From the NCBI RefSeq assembly GCF_009873495.1, contig NZ_CP046703.1, positions 5,794,501 through 5,858,500 on the forward strand: DNA of 64,000 bases. The letters are read 5' to 3'. Positions 46,719 to 56,212 of this stretch are shown in pieces (the first letter of the stretch is position 1; each line of letters opens with the position of its first letter). Below the pieces are notes generated by a model, which had not been told where the DNA came from, did no database searches, and saw only the letters and a program-made list of their open reading frames with translations. Position numbers and translations under genes: made by a program. The stretch is from Nostoc sp. ATCC 53789. GTDB taxonomy: Bacteria; Cyanobacteriota; Cyanobacteriia; Cyanobacteriales; Nostocaceae.

Positions 46719-47429
46719 CTACTTCTGTATTACAACTAAATAATCCCGATCCAAATAAAAGTTCTTTCCATTTGGACTGGACTCTTTAATCACTTTAAAT
46801 TGCGCCTTTTCTATTAACCACTTAATTGCTTCTGGTGAAGTGGGCTGATACAATACCTCATCATTATCGTATGCAGCAAACCTTGCCCAACCATTTGGTG
46901 TAGTTATATTAGTGGTATGAATAAAAGCTTTTCCACCTGACTTGAGAGTTGCAAAAATACCATTTAAGTATTTCCAAATTGTTTGTAAATCTAAATGTAC
47001 AAATACATCGAATGAATATACAAAATCAAATTTTTCGCTAAACTCAGGTTCAAATTGAGAATTTTTTATTAAACGAAAGTCTATTTGAGGATATTCCATA
47101 AGCGCTGCTTCAGCATTATCTAGCATTTCTTGTGCTATGTCGAAACAGTATAATTTTTTGACGTTTTCAACCACTTTTGCCGCAATCCTACCACCACCAA
47201 CACCTATTTCTGCAACTGTACTGTCTTGAGAAATAAACGGTGTAATATACTCACTTACAATATTGACTGCATCTTCTACTGTCGCCCATTCATCACCTAA
47301 ATAATTGACGTAATTATCTCTTTCATCATCTGTAATTTTTTGATTACCTAGAATAACTTGAGATTTATCCCATGTTTTGGCATAATTGTTCCAGAATTCT
47401 TTATTAATTTCAACGTTGGATGGCTGCAT
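46719..47429 (-). CDS. Class I SAM-dependent methyltransferase
   Basis: The 236-residue protein has a Rossmann methyltransferase core: AEIGVGGGRIAAKV (motif I, about residues 75-88), CFDIAQEML (motif II) and FDVFVHLDLQTIWKYLN. The N-terminus holds a helix-rich lid (NKEFWNNYAKTWDKSQ). The substrate cannot be told. A low-GC region with 100-170 bp gaps on each side suggests it is a single-gene unit. Confidence 0.85.
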   Translation of the reverse strand: MQPSNVEINKEFWNNYAKTWDKSQVILGNQKITDDERDNYVNYLGDEWATVEDAVNIVSEYITPFISQDSTVAEIGVGGGRIAAKVVENVKKLYCFDIAQEMLDNAEAALMEYPQIDFRLIKNSQFEPEFSEKFDFVYSFDVFVHLDLQTIWKYLNGIFATLKSGGKAFIHTTNITTPNGWARFAAYDNDEVLYQPTSPEAIKWLIEKAQFKVIKESSPNGKNFYLDRDYLVVIQK

Positions 47430-47602
47430 TGGTAAATCCTGTTAATTGTAACGGTAATATCTAAAGTCATAGGGCTAACCTCACGCATGAGTGAGGTTTG
47501 TTCTTGATTTTAGCAAGCACAGACGTAAAGAAAGAGCTAAAAAAATTACGTATTCTAGCTTATGGGAACCCCTGAAAGCGATTGCTCGCTAAAACATTAA
47601 TC

Positions 47603-48919
47603 TTAAAGTACACGCAGTAAGCTGGGAATGCTTTCAATCGCTGACAAATCCCGGATTTCTGCCAAAGCTTGCCTAAAATTGCCTTCCCGCACATCATGGG
47701 TAACAACCACGATCTCTGCTAGTTCGCCTTGAAAGCCAGTTTGGACAATTGACTCTAAGCTAACGCCATAGTTACCAAAGCAAGTCCCCAATTTCCCGAT
47801 AACTCCCGGTTGGTCATTGGTAAGGAAACGGGCATAAAACCGAGTTATCAGTTCTGCCATCGGCGCAATTTGGCAGTATTCTTGATGTCCACAAGCGATT
47901 AATGGATTTGCAACTGCTGTATTGGTTTTGAGGACAGCAACTAAATTTAAGATATCTGATGTAACAGCACTGGCGGTTGCACCAGCACCAGCACCGGGGC
48001 CGAAAAACATTACTTGCCCGATGGGTTCTCCTTCGACGAGAATGGCGTTGTAAACGCCGTTGATGCTAGCCAAAGGGTGAGCTTGGGGCACTAAAGTCGG
48101 ATGAACTCTGACGGAAAGTGGTGATGAGGGAGTATGACGTTTAGCGATCGCTAACAATTTAATCACAAATCCCAATTTTTCGGCGTAGGCAATATCTGTT
48201 TTGCTCACTTGCCGAATACCCTCAGTATAAACATCTTGTAGGTTGATGCGTCCACCAAAGCTTAATGATGCCAAGATGGCAATTTTATCTGCTGCGTCTA
48301 AGCCATCAACATCGGCTGTAGGGTCAGCCTCAGCATAACCCAAACGTTGGGCATCAGCTAACACATCGCTGAAGTTGCTGCCTTCTGTTTGCATCCGCGT
48401 CAGGATGTAGTTAGTTGTACCGTTCACAATGCCTGTGACAGTGTGAATGCGGTTAACACTCAAAGACTGCTTTAGGGGTTGAATCACCGGAATCCCGCCA
48501 CCCACAGCAGCTTCTAGCATGACGTATACGCCGGCTTGATTGGCAGTTGTGAAAATTTCTGCCCCAAAGCGAGCGATCGCTGCTTTGTTGGCGGTGACTA
48601 CGTGCTTACCATTACTCAAAGCTTTGAGAATTAGCGATCGCGCCGGCTCTAGCCCGCCCATCACCTCGACAACTATATCTACCGCCGGATCGTTGACAAT
48701 GGATTCTAAATCTGTAGTTAAGACTTCTGTAGATAATTCCACTGCCCGATGTTTATCGAGCGATCGTACTCCCACCCGATAGATTTCTATCTCTTGTAAC
48801 AACGGGTGCCGTCCAGCCTTATCTTGCAACAACTGCACTGTTCCCGTTCCCACAGTGCCTAATCCGAGTATTCCTAGTTTCACACCCACAATTTTTGCAC
48901 CCAATTTCACCAAGAACAA
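47603..48919 (-). CDS. hom: Homoserine dehydrogenase
   Basis: The 438-residue enzyme reduces aspartate semialdehyde to homoserine on the way to threonine and methionine. The NAD(P) motif GILGLGTVGTGTV is near the start, VTGIVNGTTNYILTRM and GYAEADPTADVDGLDAADK mark the catalytic domain, and a C-terminal ACT domain spans roughly residues 355-430 (YARFLTNDQPGVIGKLGTCFGNYGVS). The first 12 residues (MFLVKLGAKIVG) may be spurious. A GTG two residues before KLGILGLG would give the usual start. Confidence 0.93.
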   Translation of the reverse strand: MFLVKLGAKIVGVKLGILGLGTVGTGTVQLLQDKAGRHPLLQEIEIYRVGVRSLDKHRAVELSTEVLTTDLESIVNDPAVDIVVEVMGGLEPARSLILKALSNGKHVVTANKAAIARFGAEIFTTANQAGVYVMLEAAVGGGIPVIQPLKQSLSVNRIHTVTGIVNGTTNYILTRMQTEGSNFSDVLADAQRLGYAEADPTADVDGLDAADKIAILASLSFGGRINLQDVYTEGIRQVSKTDIAYAEKLGFVIKLLAIAKRHTPSSPLSVRVHPTLVPQAHPLASINGVYNAILVEGEPIGQVMFFGPGAGAGATASAVTSDILNLVAVLKTNTAVANPLIACGHQEYCQIAPMAELITRFYARFLTNDQPGVIGKLGTCFGNYGVSLESIVQTGFQGELAEIVVVTHDVREGNFRQALAEIRDLSAIESIPSLLRVL

Positions 48920-49002
48920 TTGTAGGTAGAGCGTTTGCCCTACCTACTGATTATCCTGCTTCCTTTGCCATTTGTCCTTCGTCCTTCGTTCTTTGTCTAA
49001 AA

Positions 49003-49027
49003 CTAATGACTAATGACTAATGACTAA
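49003..49027. repeat. Heptamer short tandem repeat (STRR)
   Basis: Three and a half copies of ACTAATG run directly up to the petH stop codon. A related array of CTTCGTC/CTTTGTC units lies just before it. Arrays with 7-bp periodicity are typical of heterocystous cyanobacterial genomes. Confidence 0.85.
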
Positions 49028-49028
49028 A

Positions 49029-50354
49029 TTAGTAAGTTTCTACGTGCCAGCGACCGGCTTTCTTGAGTTGCTTCTGGTAATCACTCCAGGTTACGCCTTC
49101 CTTAGCAGCAGCAGCAGTTAAGGCTGCATCAATACCTTCTTCCATACCCCGCAAACCGCAGATGTAGGTGTGGGTTTTTTCATTTTTAATCAACTGCCAC
49201 AACTCATCAGCATGTTCTGCTACGCGGTCTTGAATATACATTCTACCGCCTTGGGGATTTTTCTGTTCGCGGCTGATGGCAGCAGTTAGGCGGAAGTTAT
49301 CAGGATATTTTTGTTGAATTTCTTCCAGTTCTTCCTTATATAAAAGGTTTGGAGTTGTTGGTACGCCAAATATCAGCCAAGAGAATCCTTTAAATTGGTA
49401 TTCTGGGTTAGCGGCTCTTTCCGCATCTTTAAATTGCCGCCACAGATAAGCCCGCATGGGAGCAATACCTGTTCCGGTTGCCATCATGATCACATTGGCT
49501 TCGGGATCTTGGGGTAACAACATTTCCTTACCCACAGGCCCGGTAATTTTTACCTCTTCCCCTGGCTTGAGGAAACACAGGTGCGTAGAGCAAACCCCGT
49601 AGACTGTTTCGCTAGTTTCTGGGTGCTTATACTCCAACTGGCGGACGCACAGTGATACTGTCTTATCATCTACATCATCGCCATGACGAGTTGACGCGAT
49701 GGAATACAGTCTCAGTTTTTCCGGCTTGCCGTTCTTGTCTACTCCTGGTGGAATAATCCCAATACTTTGACCTTCTATATACTTCAAATCCCCACCAGAT
49801 AGGTCAAATTTAAGGTGTTGAACAATACCAATACCACCTTCTTTGACTAGCGGTTCATTAGATATTACCTTGCCAATAAACGGAGCATTGGGACGGTAAG
49901 TGTTAACAGGAACGTCACCGTGGTCTTTTTTGGCTTTCGCTTGAGTCATGGTGTTGCCTTTCTTGTCCTTGTTCTGTTCTTCAGCACTATGAGCATTTAC
50001 AGGTGTGGCTTTACCATTCCCTTCACTGTTAGCAGTTTCCCCAGATTTAGCTAATTCGCTGACAACGCTTGTAGCATTCCCAAATGAGGCTTTACCATTA
50101 ACTGGCTCTAGAGCAGTTATAGGCTGGATGCTAACAATTGTGCCGCCTAGACGAGTGATACGTCGCATTTCTTGATTCATGCGGTTGTAAGGCACTCTGA
50201 TGAACACACTGCCACTTTTCCGAATTGGGTAGTTAGTTTGATCAGTTTCTTCGCTCTGACGCAAACCCACTACTTCATAAACGAAGATGCGGCTACCTAA
50301 TTCTGTGTTGGCAGCACCCTCAACAGCACCTTGATTGTACATTCTTTCTACCAC
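49029..50354 (-). CDS. petH: Ferredoxin--NADP+ reductase with CpcD-like linker domain
   Basis: The 441-residue enzyme passes electrons from ferredoxin to NADP+ at the end of photosynthetic transport. Residues about 20-78 form a CpcD-like domain that docks it to phycobilisomes (RIFVYEVVG, FIRVPYNRMNQEMRRI). A Ser/Asn-rich linker follows (about 80-135). The catalytic part has the FAD motif RLYSIAS, the NADP region MMATGTGIAPMRAYL and the C-terminal WHVETY with its stacking tyrosine. Internal Met136 begins the sequence TQAKAK known as the N-terminus of the short Anabaena form. This is the full-length (large) isoform. Confidence 0.97.
   Translation of the reverse strand: MVERMYNQGAVEGAANTELGSRIFVYEVVGLRQSEETDQTNYPIRKSGSVFIRVPYNRMNQEMRRITRLGGTIVSIQPITALEPVNGKASFGNATSVVSELAKSGETANSEGNGKATPVNAHSAEEQNKDKKGNTMTQAKAKKDHGDVPVNTYRPNAPFIGKVISNEPLVKEGGIGIVQHLKFDLSGGDLKYIEGQSIGIIPPGVDKNGKPEKLRLYSIASTRHGDDVDDKTVSLCVRQLEYKHPETSETVYGVCSTHLCFLKPGEEVKITGPVGKEMLLPQDPEANVIMMATGTGIAPMRAYLWRQFKDAERAANPEYQFKGFSWLIFGVPTTPNLLYKEELEEIQQKYPDNFRLTAAISREQKNPQGGRMYIQDRVAEHADELWQLIKNEKTHTYICGLRGMEEGIDAALTAAAAKEGVTWSDYQKQLKKAGRWHVETY
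49947..49961 (-). promoter_or_regulatory. petH: Probable internal translation start for the short FNR form
   Basis: The codon ATG at 49949-49947 is Met136 of petH, directly before TQAKAK, the N-terminus of the purified short FNR of Anabaena as I recall it. An AAAGG lies 7 nt upstream (49957-49961). Cyanobacteria such as Synechocystis make a soluble short FNR by internal initiation, so the site is a good candidate for that here. The short form would lack the phycobilisome-binding domain. Confidence 0.55.
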
Positions 50355-51550
50355 TCCGATAATTTACTTAACCGTTTTTCAAAAAAAACTATTCCTATCC
50401 CATGCCAGCTTTAGTTTACCGGATTTTCGTTTCACAAAACTGGCTCTCAAGGAAAAACGGCATCATTAAATTAATGCCTTGCTAAGTACACTCACCAAAG
50501 ACATGCAGGCATAGCAAAAAACACACCTGTTCACCTTTTAAGGTAAATGATAAGTCTTGTGGAGAATGTTAATAATGAGTCAATTTAATCTTTTTTTTGT
50601 TAACTACCACCCGCATTAGCGAGATAGTTTTTTACTTGACTACCCAACGAGCAACTCACAATAGCAGATATTGATAGGAGAACTAGTTTGATTGCTGGAA
50701 GCTACCACTCAGTTGACCTCCAAAATTTGCCGTTGTGTTTACTTACTTCGAGGACTTAAATCGGGGAATACCAATACCGGAAAGTTTTCTTTTCATTGGT
50801 TTTTCTTCACCAAATCTACTGCTCTCTCAAAATGTTGTTAGCTATATTTTATGACCTATCTAAAGATAGTTACATCAATATTACAACTTCAGCTACAAAC
50901 ATAGCAATAGAGAGAAGCGTGATTTAACCAACTATAATCAGTTTTACTTGATGTGAAAAATCTGTCAACCTCTATTCAGTACTTTGCCATAACCCAAACG
51001 CTTGTATTTGACCATATACATAAATTTACAGCCAATAATTTGACTAATGCAAGTTCTTGGCTCATTCGTTGGGTAGATTTTTGCTTTGAATATCTTAAGT
51101 ATTGTCGAGTAGGAATTACAATCTAAGAACATTAGTAAATTCCCGGCAATAGTAAATTATACCTTATAGTCTTAATTATATAGAGTCACAAGTAGCAGTC
51201 TAATAAAGTTGCAACGCTGATAAGCGGTACTGATCCCCATTTTTAAATTAACAACTAAATTAGCTAAAAATGATTCATGAACCACGCTAATTCTTCTTGA
51301 CAGTAATCTTGTATGGGATACCCCCTTCTGTTAAAATCAAATATACCACTAGGATTAAATACTTACCGGCACCAACATTCAGGCTAGTCCGACGAGTAGC
51401 AACTTAATTACTTTGTTGCCTACCCGCTTGGTGTCTTATAGATGTGCTAGGTAGCAAGAACGCAGGATAAACCAAAGGGGTAAACTCCTGGCTTCAGAAT
51501 CTGCTGTGTGAAAAAATATTGACACAATTTTAGTATTTTAGAGGGGATTT
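50355..51550. other. Long divergent promoter region between petH and prk
   Basis: No gene is seen in nearly 1.2 kb. The upstream parts of both petH and prk are expected to hold regulated promoters. I looked for a GTA-N8-TAC NtcA site and did not find a convincing one. A hairpin GTAGCAAC...GTTGCCTAC lies at about 51396-51423, inside the probable prk leader. The prk start is preceded by GAGGGG at about 51541-51546. Confidence 0.5.
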
Positions 51551-52555
51551 ATGACAAGTAAGCCGGAACGCGTGGTACTGATTGGAGTAGCCGGAGACTC
51601 TGGGTGCGGGAAATCTACGTTTTTGCGTCGTTTGATAGATTTGTTTGGTGAAGATTTGATGACAGTCATCTGCTTAGATGATTATCACTCCTTGGATCGC
51701 AAACAGCGTAAAGAAACTGGGATAACGGCACTAGACCCCAGAGCGAATAATTTTGACCTAATGTATGAGCAAATTAAAGCGCTCAAAAATGGTCAAGGGA
51801 TTGATAAGCCGATTTACAACCACGAAACAGGCTTGCTCGATCCGCCAGAGCGGGTAGAGCCGAATCACATTATAGTTGTTGAAGGGCTGCATCCTTTATA
51901 TGATGAGCGGGTGCGATCGCTAATCGACTTCAGTGTTTATTTTGATATTAGCGATGAAGTCAAAATCGCCTGGAAAATCCAGCGAGATATGGCTGAACGC
52001 GGTCATCGCTACGAAGATGTCTTAGCGCAAATCAATTCCCGCAAACCTGACTTTGAAAAGTTTATCGAACCACAAAGAGAATTTGCCGATGTAGTTCTCC
52101 AAGTATTACCCACCAACTTGATCAAAAACGACACCGAGCGTCGAGTCCTACGAGTACGTATGCTCCAACGGGAAGGTAAGGAAGGCTTTGATCCAACCTA
52201 CCTATTTGATGAAGGCTCAACAATTAATTGGACTCCCTGTGGACGCAAGCTGACCTGTTCTTATCCTGGTATGCAACTATACTACGGTTCAGATGTTTAC
52301 TACGGTCGCTATGTCTCAGTACTAGAGGTAGATGGTCAATTTGACAACTTGGAAGAAGTAATTTATATCGAAACCCATCTCAGCAATACATCCACCAAAT
52401 ATCAGGGTGAATTGACTCATTTGTTACTCCAGCACCGTGAGTATCCAGGTTCCAATAATGGTACTGGTTTCTTCCAAGTACTTACAGGTTTAAAAATGCG
52501 TGCTGCCTATGAGCGTTTGACAGCTACGGAAGCAAAGCTAGCGGTTCAGGTTTAA
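51551..52555 (+). CDS. prk: Phosphoribulokinase
   Basis: The 334-residue Calvin-cycle enzyme phosphorylates ribulose 5-phosphate to make the CO2 acceptor. The P-loop GDSGCGKST contains Cys19 and the next strand CLDDYH contains Cys41, the pair used for thioredoxin control. The C-terminal pair CGRKLTC (Cys230 and Cys236) serves in the CP12 complex. The Asp of LDDYHSLDRK is the catalytic base. The promoter region upstream is long and shared with divergent petH. Confidence 0.97.
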   Translation: MTSKPERVVLIGVAGDSGCGKSTFLRRLIDLFGEDLMTVICLDDYHSLDRKQRKETGITALDPRANNFDLMYEQIKALKNGQGIDKPIYNHETGLLDPPERVEPNHIIVVEGLHPLYDERVRSLIDFSVYFDISDEVKIAWKIQRDMAERGHRYEDVLAQINSRKPDFEKFIEPQREFADVVLQVLPTNLIKNDTERRVLRVRMLQREGKEGFDPTYLFDEGSTINWTPCGRKLTCSYPGMQLYYGSDVYYGRYVSVLEVDGQFDNLEEVIYIETHLSNTSTKYQGELTHLLLQHREYPGSNNGTGFFQVLTGLKMRAAYERLTATEAKLAVQV

Positions 52556-52904
52556 AAGCAGCAGTACTTGTGTCAAAGTTTGTGGGGGCGCTTCTGGGTG
52601 TCCCCTTTTTTTGTGTTATTAAATACATTTTGCCCACGAAATAATTACCATAAATTTATTTTTTTTACAGATACTTAGCTTATAATGAGTGGTTTTTATC
52701 AATATCAACAAGATACTAACTACTGAAGTATAAATATTGTTATGATTTCATAAATTAATGTGAGTTCGACGGCTCCTAGGAAACTAAATTGTTTCTCTCA
52801 AGGCATAACGAATGCCGTTCGTTGGAAGCACACGTTAAATTTAGGTAGTTGAACTGAATACCATATTTAGTCAGCAAAAAAACTCAAGTCAGGAGGAATT
52901 TGCT
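52556..52904 (+). other. Untranslated leader of metK with possible structured RNA
   Basis: After a T-rich stretch downstream of prk (52599-52612) and an AT-rich region, the last ~150 bases hold complementary segments. CGACGGC (near 52768) pairs with GCCGTTCG (near 52812), and GGCAT-AACGA-ATGCC is a local hairpin. The SD AGGAGG lies 8 nt before a TTG start. The structure could be a regulatory leader. I recognise no known SAM riboswitch consensus in it. Confidence 0.3.
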
Positions 52905-54179
52905 TTGTCTCGTCGATATCTATTTACCTCCGAGTCAGTAACCGAAGGTCATCCAGATAAAATCTGCGATCAGATTTCTGATACCATTCTGGATGCCCTA
53001 CTGACACAAGACCCTAGCAGCCGTGTCGCTGCTGAAGTAGTAGTTAACACTGGTTTGGTGCTAATCACTGGTGAAATAACCACCAAAGCAAATGTGAATT
53101 TCGTCAATCTCGCCCGCAAAAAAATTGCCGAAATTGGCTATACCAATGCTGATAATGGCTTTTCTGCTAACAGCACCAGCGTTCTGCTGGCTTTAGACGA
53201 ACAATCACCTGATATTGCCCAAGGTGTTAACACCGCCCAAGAAACCCGCCAACAAGATAGTGATGAGCTATTCGACAAAATTGGTGCGGGCGATCAAGGT
53301 ATAATGTTCGGTTTTGCCAGCAACGAAACACCAGAACTGATGCCCTTACCCATCAGTCTCGCCCACCGCATTGCTCGCCGATTGGCAGCAGTTCGTAAAA
53401 CAGGCGAATTGTCATACCTGCGTCCTGACGGTAAAACCCAAGTAACTGTGGTCTACGAAGATGGGCGGCCAGTAGGTATTGATACTATTCTAATTTCCAC
53501 CCAGCATACAGCTACTATTGGGGAAATTACGGATGAGGCGGCTGTACAAGCCAAGATTAAACAAGACCTCTGGTCGGCAGTAGTCGAACCTGTTTTTGGC
53601 GATATTGACATTAAGCCTAACGATCAGACGCGTTTTTTAGTTAACCCCACTGGCAAATTTGTCGTTGGTGGCCCTCAAGGAGACTCTGGTCTGACAGGAC
53701 GGAAAATAATTGTTGACACCTACGGTGGTTATTCACGACATGGTGGCGGCGCTTTTTCTGGCAAAGACCCCACGAAGGTAGACCGTTCTGCGGCTTATGC
53801 GGCTCGCTATGTGGCGAAAAATATTGTCGCTGCTGGGTTAGCAGAAAAAGTTGAAATCCAGCTATCTTATGCTATTGGTGTAGCGCGACCAACAAGCATT
53901 TTGGTAGATACCTTTGGCACTGGCAAAGTTGATGAAGAAACCTTACTGGAATTAATCAACAAACACTTTGAACTGCGTCCAGCAGGTATTATTCATACCT
54001 TCAACTTACGCAACCTACCAAGTGAACGAGGCGGACGTTTTTATCAGGACGTCGCGGCTTACGGTCATTTTGGGCGGGCTGATTTAGACTTGCCTTGGGA
54101 ACAGACCGATAAAGCCGAATTGTTGAAGCAAGCAGCAAACGAATCTCTTTCGGCAGTAGTTGCTAAAGCGCTAACTTAG
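52905..54179 (+). CDS. metK: S-adenosylmethionine synthetase
   Basis: The 424-residue enzyme makes S-adenosylmethionine from methionine and ATP. It begins LSRRYLFTSESVTEGHPDK with the ATP-binding GHPDK. The loop GAGDQGIMFGFA and the phosphate-binding GGGAFSGKDPTKVDRS are complete. The start is TTG at 52905, fixed by AGGAGG 8 nt upstream and by the family's usual N-terminus. A strong terminator follows the stop codon. The leader may be regulatory. Confidence 0.97.
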   Translation: MSRRYLFTSESVTEGHPDKICDQISDTILDALLTQDPSSRVAAEVVVNTGLVLITGEITTKANVNFVNLARKKIAEIGYTNADNGFSANSTSVLLALDEQSPDIAQGVNTAQETRQQDSDELFDKIGAGDQGIMFGFASNETPELMPLPISLAHRIARRLAAVRKTGELSYLRPDGKTQVTVVYEDGRPVGIDTILISTQHTATIGEITDEAAVQAKIKQDLWSAVVEPVFGDIDIKPNDQTRFLVNPTGKFVVGGPQGDSGLTGRKIIVDTYGGYSRHGGGAFSGKDPTKVDRSAAYAARYVAKNIVAAGLAEKVEIQLSYAIGVARPTSILVDTFGTGKVDEETLLELINKHFELRPAGIIHTFNLRNLPSERGGRFYQDVAAYGHFGRADLDLPWEQTDKAELLKQAANESLSAVVAKALT

Positions 54180-54217
54180 ACTCATACGCGACTACAAAAA
54201 CTTAGTTTATATATCTG

Positions 54218-54252
54218 AGGGTATAGGCAACTTCAAAAATTGCCTATACCCT
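54218..54252 (+). terminator. Rho-independent terminator of metK
   Basis: Perfect 13-nt arms AGGGTATAGGCAA (54218-54230) and TTGCCTATACCCT (54240-54252) enclose a 9-nt loop, followed by TATTTCTCTTTC. It lies 38 bp after the metK stop codon. Confidence 0.9.
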
Positions 54253-54561
54253 TATTTCTCTTTCAATTGTCGCACGAAAGGCGGGAGTATCCCAACCGTT
54301 TTATTTTCAAAGCAGGTTTATTGTGTTGCGTTCAGACAAAAATGAGAGAATGAACAAACGAACCACATTCGCGCAGCGTCTCGTTAGAGAAGAACGCAAA
54401 GGTAAGAGGTTTGTAAAGGGCTTTTGCGTCAGTCAAGTGGTTTTTGGAAAAATTATATGCTCTCCGAAAGCTGAAATTAATCATGTTAAGGTTTTAAGCC
54501 AGCACCTTGGATGCTAACTGGTTTTTGGTCATCTCCTTAGTGTCTATATGCCCGATTCCCC
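54253..54561. repeat. Intergenic region with a dispersed ~50-bp repeat
   Basis: Bases about 54340-54395 (AACGAACCACATTCGCGCAG through AGAGAAGAACGCAAAGGTAA) reappear almost unchanged in inverse orientation at about 61240-61292. The core GCGCAGCGTCTCGTTAGAGAAG belongs to a widespread repeat family, also seen near 34370 and 61652. The apparent small frame over it is not a gene. Confidence 0.7.
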
Positions 54562-55968
54562 TCAGCGACCGATTTCGACATCTTCGAGGATGCCGAGTGC
54601 ATCAGGGACAAGGACAGCTGCGGAGTAGTAGTTTGTAACGAGGTAGGAGATAATGGCCTTTTCGCTGATGCCCATGAATCGGACAGACAAACTGGGTTGG
54701 TATTCGTCCGGGATACCAGTTTGATGTAAGCCAATCACACCCTGATCTTTCTCACCAGTGCGGAGTACAAGGATAGAACTGGTCTGGTTCTTGGTAATCG
54801 GAATCTTGTTACAAGGCAGAATCGGTACATTGCGCCACGTGATTATTTTGCTCCCATCCATGTCGATGGTGTCTGGATAGATGCCTTGACGGTTGCACTG
54901 GCGACCGAAGGCTGCAATAGTCCGGGGATGAGCTAGGAAGAACCTCGACTTCCGGCGACGAGTGACTAATTCATCCAAGTCATCAGGAGTAGGGGGGCCA
55001 GTGCGGGTGTAGATGCGCTGTTTGAGGTCGGCGTTGTGCAACAATCCAAATTCGCGGTTGTTGATCAACTCGTATTCTTGACGTTCCCGCAATGCCTCAA
55101 TCGTCAGCCGCAATTGTTCTTCCGTCTGGTTGTACGGTTGATTGTACAGATCCGCAACACGAGTATTCACTCGCAACATAGTCTGAGCAATGCTTAACTG
55201 ATATTCGCGGGGTGAGAGTTCGTAGTCAACAAATGTTCCTGGTAACGTCGTCTCTGTACTATGACTGGTTGATAACGCGATCGCAGCTTCCCCATACTTG
55301 TTTTGTGGAAGTTCTGCGCGAGTCCGAAACTGCTCAACCTGAGCCTGCAACGCCTGCGACTGGTTGAGCAGTTCCTGAAATGCCTGTTGTGGTAGCACTA
55401 ATACGGTGCATCTGGTCACAGCTTGGACTGTGAACTTCCAATTGCTTTCTGAATCCACCAACACGCGATCGCCAAAATAATCACCGTCAGCTAGCATATC
55501 TAACAGAGGCTGCTCGTCATACTTGCCGATACCAATCTTGTTCACCTTGCCATGTGCGATCAAGAAAAGCTGATTGGCTGGCTGACCTGACTGGACAATG
55601 ATATCACCAGGTGCGAACTCCTGCTGAACAAACCGACTTGCCAACGCCCTCAGCACCTCGGTGTCGTCAAACCCTCGCAGCAAGGGCAACTCACCAAGTT
55701 CTTGGGGAATCACCTGCACCTCGGCTCCGGTGTTAGAGAAACTCAAACGTCCGTCACCCACCGTATAGGTCAATCGACGGTTCAGCCGATAAGTGCCACC
55801 CTTCGTCTGCACCCACGGCAACATCTTCAATAACCACCGCGAGGTAATTTCCTGCGTCTGCGGTGCAGATTTGGTGGTCGTGGACAAATTACGCGCAGCA
55901 TCTTTACTCAAACTCAGTTGAGGTTGTCCACTCTCAACATTTAAATTTGATTCAATAAAATCGGTCAT
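54562..55968 (-). CDS. Family 2B-type encapsulin shell protein, copy 2 (with cyclic-nucleotide domain)
   Basis: The 468-residue protein is a close paralogue of the preceding gene product. It has an N-terminal arm (about 1-95), a cyclic-nucleotide-binding-like domain (LLRGFDDTEVLRALASRF to LPQQAFQELL, about 97-205) and a C-terminal HK97-fold shell part (PREYQLSIAQTMLRVNTRV to EDVEIGR). In the phosphate-binding cassette, FGDRVLVDSESNWKFTVQAV, the usual arginine is absent. Known family 2B encapsulins sit beside terpene cyclase genes, as here. The start is taken as the ATG at 55968; a GTG lies one codon upstream. The last ~65 residues are nearly identical to those of copy 1. Confidence 0.85.
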   Translation of the reverse strand: MTDFIESNLNVESGQPQLSLSKDAARNLSTTTKSAPQTQEITSRWLLKMLPWVQTKGGTYRLNRRLTYTVGDGRLSFSNTGAEVQVIPQELGELPLLRGFDDTEVLRALASRFVQQEFAPGDIIVQSGQPANQLFLIAHGKVNKIGIGKYDEQPLLDMLADGDYFGDRVLVDSESNWKFTVQAVTRCTVLVLPQQAFQELLNQSQALQAQVEQFRTRAELPQNKYGEAAIALSTSHSTETTLPGTFVDYELSPREYQLSIAQTMLRVNTRVADLYNQPYNQTEEQLRLTIEALRERQEYELINNREFGLLHNADLKQRIYTRTGPPTPDDLDELVTRRRKSRFFLAHPRTIAAFGRQCNRQGIYPDTIDMDGSKIITWRNVPILPCNKIPITKNQTSSILVLRTGEKDQGVIGLHQTGIPDEYQPSLSVRFMGISEKAIISYLVTNYYSAAVLVPDALGILEDVEIGR

Positions 55969-56212
55969 CACCCCATCCTCTAATTACTAATAAAAGTGCA
56001 TCAAGAGTGCTGAGGAACTTCCAAATAAAAAAATATACAACTTTTCTTGTGGGGTGGGCGACACGATAGCCCGTGGAAAGGGGCGGACAAGATGTCCACC
56101 CCACAAGAGTGGATAATTTATTTCTTGGTAATCCCTGAGTTAAAGACCGCCTACTTTCTTGTAGGGGATCAAAAGTCAGCCCTAATTTTTACTCACTCAA
56201 CACTCCTGATAT

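Noticed and set aside
50355..51550. NtcA binding site (GTA-N8-TAC) upstream of petH
   Set aside because: No exact match was found by reading the spacer. petH in Anabaena is known to be nitrogen-regulated, so a weaker site could exist, but I cannot point to one.
54323..54517. Small frame downstream of metK
   Set aside because: It runs over a dispersed repeat that is also present in inverse orientation near 61240-61292, so it is not a gene.
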